This document shows positions 34,209 through 44,055 of a stretch of DNA of 64,000 nucleotides, piece after piece. The translations under genes were made by a program, and so were the position numbers. How positions within the stretch are numbered: the first letter of the stretch is position 1; each line of letters starts with the position of its first letter. The DNA lies in contig NW_022098076.1 in assembly GCF_002288925.2 (NCBI RefSeq), forward strand, positions 82,213,423-82,277,422, given 5' to 3'. This DNA is from Delphinapterus leucas. Taxonomy: Eukaryota > Chordata > Mammalia > Artiodactyla > Monodontidae. Below the pieces are notes generated by a model, which was given only the letters and a program-made list of their open reading frames with translations, was not told the DNA's origin and ran no database searches.

Positions 34209-35259
34209 ATATGCTTTAATTTCTTCCTTAATGATATGGGAATAAAAATAATTTCCTCCAGTAGTTGTTGTGGCAATAAGAAAAGATAACTGCAAAGTTC
34301 TTAGCAAAGTGCTTGACAAACAGCTGGACGTGCTCAATCGAGAGCCGTTCTTCTGTGGACGCGATTTCCATCCTTACTTCCTCTGACTCACGAAACAGAA
34401 TTTGGAGATATTCTGTGGGATATTCAATCTGTTCTCATAAAGTGCACGAGAGCCAAGAAGGCCACTGACAGCACAGGGACCAATGGATGGCAGGGATGCT
34501 GATAATTTACCAAATGAACCCATATTTTGTTTTCACCTCACAGATTCCTACTTTTATAACTTTCATGACCTGTAAGATATGGCTTACATTCATTCATTCA
34601 TTCATCAAACATTTTACTGAGTACCAATTTGTTGAAGAACCTAGATTCCATAGTTTTGCATTCTTAAGTTTCTTAACGGTTATAGACCTGTAATAAAAAA
34701 ATAATCTGCTCACATCAGGAAACACTGAAATAGCTTTAAAATGATAAGATGCAGTCTATTCTTCATCGCTAAGTTAATAACTTCAATTGTCCTTACTGAA
34801 CTTAAAATGTATTATCTTTTTTCTTCTCTCTCTCACCTGATTTTCTATTTTATTATTGTGGAAGTTTTAAATTCTAAACATTTCTTTTTAAGATTTTGTA
34901 TGTTTTTTCTTTGTTCCTTATTTCTAACTTTGGCATAATTTGGAGACCTGGAATGATGAAGTACTCTTTTATAAATGATAAAGGGAAAACAAAAAGAAAC
35001 TAAAAGTTAAATTTCAGAAAAGTGGCAACTGATGGACAACATAGAAGAGAATCTCTAATAAACGTAGGTGTTCTTTGAATAATCTATTCAGTAAGTATTA
35101 CAGTGCTCGTGTAAATACGCTAACCTTGAATTTCCATTTCTCCACATTCTATGAAGCACAAATTAAGTTTCCTTTTAGCAGTTCAATTCTTTTTCCTAAA
35201 ATAACTCTTTAAAGTATATTAAATTTGTGAACCTCTCTTAGTTTCAACAAGACAATGGA
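34209..35259. other. Unclassified AT-rich stretch
   Basis: Contains (CATT)n-like sequence at about 34588-34605 and a few small open frames without support. Nothing else recognised. Confidence 0.35.
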
Positions 35260-35378
35260 AGCAATCATAATAGCTAAAACTTATTGAGGTCTTTCTAAGT
35301 TCCAGGTACATAATAGATCCTTTATTTGTATTCACTAATTAAACTTTAAAATAACTCCATGAAATATCTCAGTAGACA
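35260..35378 (-). repeat. MIR SINE fragment, reverse orientation
   Basis: 'agctaaaacttattgaggtc', 'ttccaggtacataatagatc' and 'aataactccatgaaat' follow the reverse MIR order. Confidence 0.6.
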
Positions 35379-35384
35379 GATAAC

Positions 35385-35700
35385 AGCCCTCCAAAGTTGT
35401 CCATATCCTAAGCCCCAGAACCTGTGAATATGTTATTTACATGGCAAGGGGGAAGTAAGCTGCAGATGGAACTAAGGTTGCCAATCAGCCAACCTAGAAA
35501 AGGGGAGAGTATCCTGGATTTTCCAAGTGGGACCAGTGTAATCCACAAGGGTCCTCTGTAAGTGAAACAGGGAGGTAGGAGAGTCAGGGGTCAGAGTCAG
35601 AGAGATGTTTGACGACACTATACTGCTGACTTTGAAGATGGAATAGGTCCATGGACCAAGGGTTCTTAACCCATGGCAACAAAATAAAACTTAGGACTGG
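35385..35700 (-). repeat. MaLR-type (MLT1-like) LTR fragment, reverse orientation
   Basis: 'gccctccaaagttgtccata', 'cctgtgaatatgttatttac', 'tatcctggattttccaagtg', 'aatccacaagggtcctc', 'gtcagagtcagagagatg' and 'gactttgaagatgga' are the reverse complement of the same LTR family as at 11660-12300. The far (5' LTR) end is missing. Confidence 0.7.
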
Positions 35701-35709
35701 CACATGGCA

Positions 35710-35968
35710 CTCCTCCCTCTACTCACTCTCCAGGTTTCAGCTCCCTTGTCACTTCCTTAGAGGGAGCCTTCCTTGCTTGTGTGTATGAGGTTGGATGCTC
35801 AAAGGGTATAGTCTTAAGGTAGAATGTAACTCTCATTTGAAACACTTATCACAATTACAATTTTACATTTGTTTGAGTCCTTTCTGTCTCTGCCATCAAA
35901 CTGTAAGCTCCATGAAAGCAGGGCAGTGGCTAGCCTTTGCCATCTGTGCCTGTCAAAGGTAAGGTGTA
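35710..35968 (+). repeat. L2 LINE 3' portion
   Basis: 'cttccttagagggagccttc' and 'actgtaagctccatgaaagc' then 'agggcagtggctagc' are L2 3'-end blocks in sense order. Confidence 0.75.
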
Positions 35969-37543
35969 GTTGTCCCTCTGTTGTCTACTGAATTTCTGAT
36001 GTTTAGATAATTAACAATCCAAATTCGTTTGACACATGTTCAATTCGTTGGACATGGTCTTGGAGAATAAAATGCATTCCAGCAGAATAAAGCAGATTAT
36101 GGGAAATGAATTTCAAAACTCCTAGATTTTAGCCCCTGAGTAAATCAGCTCCATGAGAAGAAAATATGAGAATAAAAGAACTATCCAGAAGAAATCCGTT
36201 GAAGCATGACAAAAATACTCTATTTGTATTTGGTTTGCCAAAAGATGCCTTTTTATCCTCAACTGTATTGCTCGGTTTGCACAAGATTTCACTGTATTGA
36301 AACCTGGAACTTGGGGCTAAGTTTTAAATCTACTCTTCTAGAAGGCAAAGACACAAACAAAAACAAAACAAGCATAACCAGGGTTTTTCTATATCTGATT
36401 ATTTAAAAAAGTTAAGGGACTTTTTGTTACCACTTATTTGTTGAGCCTTGACTTTTTCTAGCCATATAACTGTGTGTTTCTACTTGTAATAAATTGTTTT
36501 TTAATCTTCACATTATGGTCTCCCCTCAAACAGTTATACCTACTAAAAGCATAATCTTCTACATGTTCTTATAATATATATTTTTATCGATAATATAAAT
36601 ATCTATTTATATCTATCTATAGTTGAATTTGCTAATTGTTTTTGGTATACGTTTCTACTCCCATATACCTGATTTTCTGCTTTTCTTTATCACTGTGGTG
36701 GTTTTAAATTTTAAACATTTTAGATTTTGAATATTTTGTCTTTGTTCCTTATCATTTCTAAATATGTGTTATTTGGAGAACTAGAAAGTTGCCAGATTAT
36801 TTGGACAAGATGATACCGGATGTAATTTGAAGCTAGTATGGCTCTGCCTCAAAGATTTGTGTTGCTAACTACTAAGGCTCAGTCACATTCAATTAATTCT
36901 TATACCCATGGAGAAGCCATTCAATTCATTTATCCATTTTCTGTGGCCTTGAGATTCAGCGCAAATTCAGTGCCCAAGGATAAATAACTGCCAAAGACTC
37001 CCTGTGCTTTTAAGTTCCACATTACACCCATCTATCTATGGCAAACCATTTCAAATCAGTCTCCATTTCACAAGCTTCCTTTCTCTGGGGAATATTACAT
37101 TAGTATATCCAAAATTCAAACTCACTAAAGTGAAATAAGAACATTTACTCAGGATTGAGAATGTATGGAAGTTGTTTCCTCCACATGCATAAAGCAGAAA
37201 CTGGGCAAAACATGTTAAAATCCCTTTGGTGATGATAAAGTTTTATTAAATTGGAATATTTATTGTAGAGTAAGAAGAGAGATTATTTTATTTCCTTTGA
37301 AGTAGCTCCCGTAGTATATTTCTCTCTGGTCCTGATTTTATTCATAGGACATAAATGTAAACAAATGTGTGTTCCAAAGAGATGGCATCATTAGTTTCAT
37401 AAATAATTGATGTCCTTCATTTAGCTTCCTTCCTTATCTTAGGTTCTCAAAGAACTTGACCAGGAAGGAAGGACTATTATGCCTATTCTACATGAGGGGA
37501 CACAAATGTGGAGATTTATTGAAGATCAAAAAGCTAATCAAGT
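35969..37543. other. Unclassified AT-rich stretch
   Basis: Unique AT-rich sequence. 37470-37540 may be a reverse MIR scrap ('attctacatgaggggacaca'). No gene recognised. Confidence 0.35.
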
Positions 37544-37736
37544 GCTTCCCTGGTGGCGCAGTGGTTGAGAGTCCGCCTGCCGATGCAGGGGACACGGGTT
37601 CGTGCCCTGGTCCGGGAAGATCCCACATGCCGCGGAGCGCTAGGCCTGTGAGCCATGGCCACTGAGCCTGCGCGTCCGGAGCCTGTGCTCTGCAACGGGA
37701 GAGGCCACAATAGTGAGATGCCCACGTACCAAAAAA
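37544..37736 (+). mobile_element. CHR-2 SINE
   Basis: Full-length apart from a short deletion in the body ('gcggagcgctaggcctgtga', where other copies read gcggctgggcccgtga). An exact duplication of about 15 bp (AAAAGCTAATCAAGT) ends at 37543 and again at 37751. Confidence 0.97.
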
Positions 37737-37751
37737 AAAAGCTAATCAAGT

Positions 37752-38345
37752 AGAAGCTTGACAGTTCACTCATGGACCCTCTCTTCTGGCCACACTCACT
37801 ATACCACCCTTTTGGGGTAGACATGGAGCAAATACAGTAAAACCCTAGTGGAAACTACCTCCCCACATCACTGATGAGCCACCCAATGCCTAATGAACTC
37901 TCACTGGGACAGTGACCTACAGTGCATCTCTGGTACTGTAAAGTTAGCTCCCTACCTGCAAGATTTTGTCCTTGTACAGTGCTCACTAATTTACAAAGTG
38001 ATTCCATAAAAACAAACATTCTGATGCTTCTAACAGACAGAATAGAGAGTAGTCCCCATTTCACAAACCCAGACAAATGAATCAGCATGTCTGGGTCATA
38101 TGGGCTTTTAAGTGATGGCTTGAGACTCAGACACTGGGCCTTCTGACTCCAAATCTAAGATTCATCATTGAATCACGACCATTCTCAGACCCTCCGGTGA
38201 ACAAAAGGTGCCCAGGAAAAACCCAAGTTCCTTTACACCTAGTTAGGCAGAGACCAAGTACACTGCAGAAGTCAAATAAGTTAAAAAAAAAAAAAAAAAA
38301 AAAGGAGAAGTTTCCATTTTGGTTGAGCCCACATCATTCACCAGA
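37752..38345. other. Unclassified stretch with poly-A
   Basis: A pure A run of about 21 lies at 38283-38303 with no recognisable retroposon before it. The rest is unique. Confidence 0.4.
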
Positions 38346-38580
38346 ATGGGGTTGGCAAACTTTTCCTGTAAAAGGCCAGATTGTAAATATTTTAGGTTTT
38401 GGGGCCATATATGGTCTCTGTTGCATAGTGGTCTTCTTTTTCTTCCTTTTTTTGTTTTGTTTTACAAAACTTAAAAGTTGTGGAAACCATTCTGAGTTCA
38501 CAGGGCATACAAAAACAGACTGTGGGCGGGACTGGACCCATATACCACAGTTCATCAGAGCCCTGGACCTGGCAACCACC
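38346..38580 (+). repeat. hAT-Charlie-type DNA element fragment
   Basis: 'ggttggcaaacttttcctgt', 'aaaaggccagattgtaaata', 'ttttaggttttggggccata' match the start of a well-known dispersed mammalian DNA element. A T-rich insertion disrupts the middle (38430-38462), then 'acaaaaacagactgtgggc' follows. Subfamily not assigned. Confidence 0.6.
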
Positions 38581-39095
38581 AAAGGATGACTTGTAATGCA
38601 GATCTTCAGCAGTACCTGAAGTTCCCTGGCTCTGAAATGTTTATCCTATAGGTGCACATCCTTGACTCACAGAAGAGAGTTCACCTCCCCGACTCACCAC
38701 AAGTTAGGCTATTTTTATTTTCCTCTGTCTTCAACCAAAATTAAAGACAAAGCCATGTTTCGCATGCTATCTGCACTAGATCCCTGGCATTCACAAATGT
38801 AAATATCACGGTTTCTACTATTTCAGAGACACCCCCAAATGCTCATGGATTTTAAAAACATTTCACTTTTAAGATCCTAAAATTGTGCTTGGGAGTTGGG
38901 CATATAGTGAGAGAGACCAGCAGCCTGCCTAGCACTTGCTTCTTGTACTCCTTCTATTTTATCTCTACCCTGCATCATATAAATGGATAAATGCTCTTGG
39001 GGTGGGGGGGCAGGGAGGGGAAGAGGAAATAGGCCTTAAAATGGAAGCCAACTTCCAGGGTTGGTGATTAGTAAATTACATCAGAAATTATAGAC
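38581..39095. other. Unclassified stretch
   Basis: Unique sequence with a short G run near 39001-39010. Nothing recognised. Confidence 0.35.
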
Positions 39096-39330
39096 ATTCC
39101 CCAGAAAACAGCAGATCTCCATAAATTAAATTAGTGTCTGAGGCTTTCAACAAAATATGCTATAAAGGATGTAAGAAAAACTAATTCATGAAAAGGTTCC
39201 TGTTAATTCTCCCATCAGAGCAAAAATATTTGAAGAGACAAATTAGAGCTTTGAAGGAATTTCCTCATTTTTTCCCAGTTAAATTTGGCTGCATTTTAAT
39301 AGGCACTGTAATAGTCTCAGATGGTAGGAT
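39096..39330. promoter_or_regulatory. Candidate conserved non-coding block (weak)
   Basis: Non-repetitive AT-rich sequence with several ATTA/TAAT cores ('taaattaaattagtgtctga', 'aaactaattcatga', 'acaaattagagctttga'). No open frame. Suggested only by motif texture. Confidence 0.15.
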
Positions 39331-39969
39331 TCATGTGTCCCTTGCAAAGGCCAAGGGCCTACAATGATTTATTTTGATGTGTACCAAGTGTCTCCACTTT
39401 GGACTATGCAGCCAAACTACAATCAGTGCCAGCCCAAAGCTGATCTCTATATGAAGACTCAGGACCTGGACTCAGCAATGAGATTCTTTGATATAATGAT
39501 GACTTGAGTGCAAAAGCCTTTTGCAGAACATTCAAACCCTTGTATTTATTGTAGTAGCTGTCTTCATTCTTAACTTATTCCTGGACATTTCAATGAAGAG
39601 TTAGGAAGGCAGCTTTAACAGTTGAACTTTTCAAGTTGGTGTCAGTTGCTTAAAGATTTCAAATCATTGATGATACTGAACTTTTAGTCTATAAAAGCAA
39701 TGGTGCTGGGCACCACTGGGGTCTAAAGCCAACTTAGTTCCTGCCTACATGGGGTTTTCCACCTACCAGTGGGATAAAAAAAATATGAATAATAAGGTAA
39801 ATAAACAAGTTCAATTTAATAGCTAAAGATATGATTAACTACAAATGGATTGACACACTATAAGTATTATAGGAAATTAGAGGAGAGGTCATGTATTCAT
39901 TCATCAATCATTAATTGGTATTCATACAGTGCCAAGCATTATATCTTCTCTGTAGACTCTTCTTTGGGA
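39331..39969. other. Unclassified stretch
   Basis: Unique AT-rich sequence; nothing recognised. Confidence 0.35.
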
Positions 39970-40415
39970 CTCTGAGCTATATATCCAATTTCCTATTTGA
40001 AACCTCCAAGTATAGACCTCACAGGCATTTCAAACTTAACATGTCTTACAGTGAACTTAGATTAGCTTGCCAAATCTTCCCCTGCAGCCTTCCCCTTCTG
40101 AATGGCAACTCAGTCCTCTGGTTGTGCAGGCCAAAAAATAAACAAACAAAAAAAACAAAACCAAAATACCATACATTCATCCCTCATTCCTCCCTTTCTC
40201 TCACTCTTTGTGTTCAATTTGTAAGCAAACTCTACTGGTCCTACTTTTAAAATATATCCGAATCGACCCACTTCTCACAACCTCAGCAACTACCATCCAC
40301 GTCTTTAGCTGCGATCATTGCAATAGCTTCCTGACTAATGGTCTCCCTGCTTCCACCCTGGACCCCTGGCAGCCATAGATCCTGTTACTGCCCTGCTCAA
40401 GGCCATCCAAATTAA
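39970..40415 (+). repeat. L2 LINE, left part of an interrupted copy
   Basis: Sense L2 blocks: 'cctcacaggcatttcaaact', 'taaaatatatccgaatcgac', 'cattgcaatagcttcctgac', 'ggtctccctgcttccaccct', 'ttactgccctgctcaaggcc'. It breaks at about 40415 and resumes at 40655. An A-rich/AAAC patch near 40135-40165 is an internal expansion. Confidence 0.8.
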
Positions 40416-40419
40416 CAAA

Positions 40420-40650
40420 CCTATAGTTAACACAGCACTTACTACCCACTAGGCACTGTTCTAAGCTCTTTACAAGTAGTAACTGAATTCTCACAATAGC
40501 CCTACACAGTAGGTCCTGTGACTCTCTGCGTTTCATCAGTGAAGAAATGAAGGTGCACTTAGGACAAGTCAAGACCACACAGCTAGTGAAAGGCAGACAC
40601 AGGACTCAAACCTTGACATTCTGGCTCCACAGCCCACGCTCCTAACTTCT
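40420..40650 (-). repeat. MIR SINE inserted in L2
   Basis: Reverse-order MIR: 'acttactacccactaggcac', 'ttctaagctctttacaagta', 'tcacaatagccctacacagt', 'gaccacacagctagtgaaag', 'attctggctccacagcccac'. It separates two collinear L2 parts, so it inserted after L2. Confidence 0.85.
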
Positions 40651-40654
40651 GTGC

Positions 40655-40975
40655 CTGCTCCCTCCAATGGCGTCCCTTCTCACTCTCAGAAAAAGCCCAA
40701 GTCTTCATGATGGCCTGCCAAGCCTCACGTGACCTGTCCCCTGTTCCCTCCACGACGTCCTTCTACTGCCTTCTCCTTGGCTCACTCAGCCACACTGGCT
40801 TCTTCACTGGTCCTCAAACACCCCAAGCTTCTTCCCGTATCAGGGACTTTCACCCTGGCTGGTCCTTCTGCCCGAGCCACTTCCCTACAGAAAGTGGTCC
40901 GACTCACTCTTCACCTCCTTCAGGTCTTTCCCTCAAATGTCACTTTTTCAGTTAGGATGACCCCGATCCTTCTTA
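40655..40975 (+). repeat. L2 LINE, right part of the interrupted copy
   Basis: It continues the L2 from 'tccctccaatggcgtccctt', 'aaaaagcccaagtcttcatg', 'cagccacactggcttcttca', 'tcctcaaacaccccaagctt' to 'tcaaatgtcactttttcag'. Together with 39970-40415 it makes about 770 bp of L2, the longest old LINE segment in the window. Confidence 0.85.
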
Positions 40976-40984
40976 TTGATAATC

Positions 40985-41200
40985 TTAATAACATATCTAG
41001 ACATGATTCCAAGCACTGAACATCCTTACCTCATTAAGCCCTCACCACAGCTCTGGGCTGAGGGGACTGTTATCTCCACCTTACAGAGGAGGAAAGAGCA
41101 CAGAGTAGGCAAAAAGTATGCAGAAGGTCACACAGCCCATAAGGGATGAATTCAGGATTGCAACCTAGAGTCTCTGGCTCTAGAGTCTGTGTTCTTACAC
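40985..41200 (-). repeat. MIR SINE, reverse orientation
   Basis: 'gattccaagcactgaacatc', 'ccttacagaggaggaaagag', 'ggtcacacagcccataaggg', 'gagtctctggctctagagtc' follow the reverse MIR order. Confidence 0.8.
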
Positions 41201-41374
41201 ACACACCCACACACGATCAAAATACAAAATTTGGTGACTAGTGGTTGATGGGAAAGTAAGAGAATAAAAAATCAGTTTGCTCAGAAGCTTGCAGCCAGAG
41301 TGAGAAGGCGATTAGCGTATCAGGTTAAAGGAGGATGCAAGGTGGGGGGGTTAGATGATCAGTTTCCGGAGCGC

Positions 41375-41998
41375 CGGTTCTCAGAGCGTCATCCACCACG
41401 CTCCTCCATCGGAATCTCAGAATCTGAGATTCTCAGAAACACTCAGTGGGTGTTTGCTAACAGTTCAGATTCCTCAGCTCCACTCCAGACATTCTTATGC
41501 AGAGTCATTGGGGCCAGGAGCCCAAGGATTAGTATAAATAAGAACTCCTGGATGGACCTAGTCATACGGAGTGAAGTAAGTCAGACAAAGGCAAATGTCA
41601 TGTGATATTGCTTATATGTGGAATCTAAAAAAAGGGTACAAATGAACTTCTCTACAAAACAGAAATAGAGGTACAGAATCTGTAGAAAACAAACTTATGG
41701 TTACCAGTGGGTAAGGGGGGGGAGGGATAAACTGGAAGATTGGGACTGACACTACTATATATAAAATAGATAACTAATAAGGACCTACTGTAGAGCACAG
41801 GGAACTCTACTCAATACTCTGTAATGTCCTATATGGGAAAATAATCTTAAAAAGAGTGCAAATAGGTATATGTATAACAGATTCACTTTGCTGTACACTT
41901 GAAACTAATACAACATTGTAAATCAACTATACCCCAATAAAAATTAAAAAAAAAGAACTCCTAGGTGATTTTGAAACACATTCAAGGTTTCAAACCAC
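41375..41998 (-). repeat. MER20-type element split by an L1
   Basis: The left part (about 41375-41549) and right part (41953-41998) align with reverse MER20: 'ggttctcag' at the start, 'tttgctaacagttcagattc' within, and 'aactcctaggtgattttgaa' then 'ggtttcaaaccac' at the end. The L1 at 41550-41952 lies between, with a 10-bp duplication of the MER20 sequence. Confidence 0.6.
41550..41952 (+). mobile_element. L1 3' tail with 10-bp target-site duplication
   Basis: Sense L1 3' end from 'gagtgaagtaagtcagacaa' to 'ctataccccaataaaaatta' and poly-A. AAGAACTCCT at 41540-41549 and 41953-41962 is the exact duplication. Confidence 0.95.
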
Positions 41999-42109
41999 CA
42001 TCTTGGAAAATAGGAAATCGTTTCATTGACTTAAGTTAGGACACTAAGCGTCACAACCCTAATATAGTAATTCCATAATGAGATCTGCAAACTATACAAT
42101 CATAGTAAA
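41999..42109. other. Short unclassified interval
   Basis: Nothing recognised. Confidence 0.35.
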
Positions 42110-42215
42110 ATTTTGCCACTTAGGGCGGGGATCTTTGATGGGTTTGTTCATTGGTGGATTCCAAGTACCTAGAACAGTGGTTGGCCGATAGCGCATCGGC
42201 AACAAATAGCTGTGG
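42110..42215 (+). repeat. L2 or MIR 3'-end fragment
   Basis: 'gtacctagaacagtggttgg' followed by a diverged 'gcgcatcggcaacaaata' fits the ending 'cctagcacagtgcctggcacatagtaggcgctcaataaat' of L2. Confidence 0.55.
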
Positions 42216-42369
42216 AGTGTGTGAAGCTTCAAGTGGCCCAGAGGAAACTTTCAAGTTGCACAATAACTTTCTATGAGCACATTTTACTCTGAGTGGTCCA
42301 ACATTTCCATCAGACTTCTCATAAAAATTCACGCTTCTCAGTTTTATCATTATTTCCTTAGAGACACGA

Positions 42370-42560
42370 ACAGAGTTAAAAAGTATATTGGCTTTTGGAA
42401 TAATTGATCTAAGTGTGACCTGAGGCTCTGGCGTTTAGCAGCTGTGTGATATAAACAAGGTATTCGATCTTTCTGAACCTGTTTTCCTCATCAATAAATC
42501 CATCATCACCTCATTTAATGTCAGTAAAGGTATCATATGAATTAAAAGGATCTTTGAAAA
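42370..42560 (+). repeat. MIR SINE
   Basis: 'ggcgtttagcagctgtgtga', 'gatctttctgaacctgtttt' and 'cctcatcaataaatcca' follow MIR order; diverged. Confidence 0.65.
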
Positions 42561-42843
42561 AAAACAGGGCATTGTTATTAAGTGAATTTATTATTTTTTA
42601 TTTCTCAATTACTTTGAAATACAGTTTTAGGGGCAAATTTCTAGCTGCAAAATTTTATAGTCTAATTAGTAAAATTAGGAAAACTGACTGTTTTAATGAC
42701 TGAGCTGGCATGAGTAATACACATAGCTATAGAATGTGTTACTGCTATTAAGAGTTAAACTTGGAGCACAAATGTGTCAAATCCTTTTAAATTTAATTTG
42801 TGAAAACTTATGGGAAAATGAGTATGAAAATATTCCCACTAAT
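42561..42843. other. Unclassified AT-rich interval
   Basis: Nothing recognised. Confidence 0.35.
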
Positions 42844-42887
42844 GATGATCTTAGAGATCATCTTAGATGATCTTAGAGATTATCATA
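42844..42887. repeat. 22-bp tandem duplication with internal dyad
   Basis: GATGATCTTAGAGATCATCT-TA (42844-42865) is repeated at 42866-42887 with two changes. The first unit contains the palindrome ATGATCT-TAG-AGATCAT. Confidence 0.8.
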
Positions 42888-43875
42888 GCCCCACAGTTGA
42901 AGAACAGTCTTGCCCTTTTGAAAACCAGATATTGATTTGTTGGAGAAATTGGCATAGAATGTTATAGCTTAGTATTCTGTCACTCAAAGGCACAGCCCAA
43001 GCCAAATGACTTTCATTTAAAAACTTTTAGTGTAACAGGTATTTATCATTCATTATTTACTGCATCCTTGATATCTGAACATTGAAATCTAAGAGAAAAA
43101 AGTCGATTGTGCTGAAACCACGCAGACTTCAACGCCTCCCCAATTTTGGAAACTTTAGCACACTACTTCCGTCCCAGCATTGAATTTCAGTGACTAGGCA
43201 AATCTCTCCCTGAACCTAAAGTAAGGAAAGACTAACCTCTACTTTATTCTTGCTGATCAAACAGACACACAAAGAAGGAGTAACACTATTATAATTAAAG
43301 CACAGACAAAAATGTAATTTGACAAGTGGCAAGAAACAGCTTTCTAATTAAAACACCATGCATTCCACAAAATTCTCAAAAACTTCATTCTGATTTTATG
43401 TGTAAGTTAAGCATTTTGGAAAGGCATTTCCATAGCAGCATCGGAAATAAAGGCCTCAAATACTTTGAAGTTAGAGATCTAACTACCAACATTTACACAA
43501 CTCGATGGGTTACATGTGATATAAAAATATCTATCTGGGGCTCTACTTTCAAATTTGAGTTATAAAATAAAATCCACTTAATTAAACAAGACTTCCAAAT
43601 TTTCTGTTTCTGCACAAAAGTTAATAACAGCATACAAAATGTTAGGCAGAAGACAGTTTCTCATAGACCAATAAACTGCACATTTTCAGGACAGATCTAA
43701 GAGAAAGAAAACCAGTTCTCTGAATAATACATGAAACAATTTTGAAAGATGTTCCCCAAACAGGAAAGCACAGTAGTAAACTCTAGGTCACACATTTCTT
43801 TATCTAAAGCTGAAAACCCAAACCTCGAACGGCAACCTCATTTCTATAATAACAGTTTAATCAACGGAGGCTGCT
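42888..43875. other. Unclassified AT-rich stretch
   Basis: About 1 kb of unique sequence on the intron side of the candidate exon that follows. No repeat recognised, which is unusual for this window. Confidence 0.35.
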
Positions 43876-44055
43876 TTACCACAGATACCATACCATTATG
43901 ATGAGGGTTCTGGGTCTACTCATTTCATCGTCACTTTCCAGAGGCAAAATTTCATGGGATGGTTCCTCCTGGCGTCGTCTACAGATGTGTGGACAGCTCC
44001 TCTGGACCACAGAACGAAAAGCCTGAAGCAGAACAATGCTGGCAGTGCAGCCCAT
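43876..44055 (-). CDS. Candidate first coding exon (Met-Gly-Cys N terminus), unknown gene
   Basis: On the minus strand an ATG at 44055 in a good Kozak context (G at -3 and G at +4) opens 59 codons, closed by TAA at 43878-43876. The translation starts MGCTASIVLL, then has a basic cluster (CRRRQEE) and an acidic patch (LPLESDDE). Gly2 with Cys3 is the usual arrangement for N-myristoylation plus palmitoylation of membrane-attached proteins. Two possible splice donors lie inside: GTATGG at 43893 (54 codons, phase 0) and GTAAAG at 43879 (58 codons, phase 2), so the stop may be intronic. An overlapping upstream ATG (44063) opens a 47-codon frame with a hydrophobic start. I do not recognise the protein. 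The surroundings are repeat-free for more than 2 kb, which fits a conserved exon or alternative promoter. Chance remains a real alternative. Confidence 0.3.
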   Translation of the reverse strand: MGCTASIVLLQAFRSVVQRSCPHICRRRQEEPSHEILPLESDDEMSRPRTLIIMVWYLW

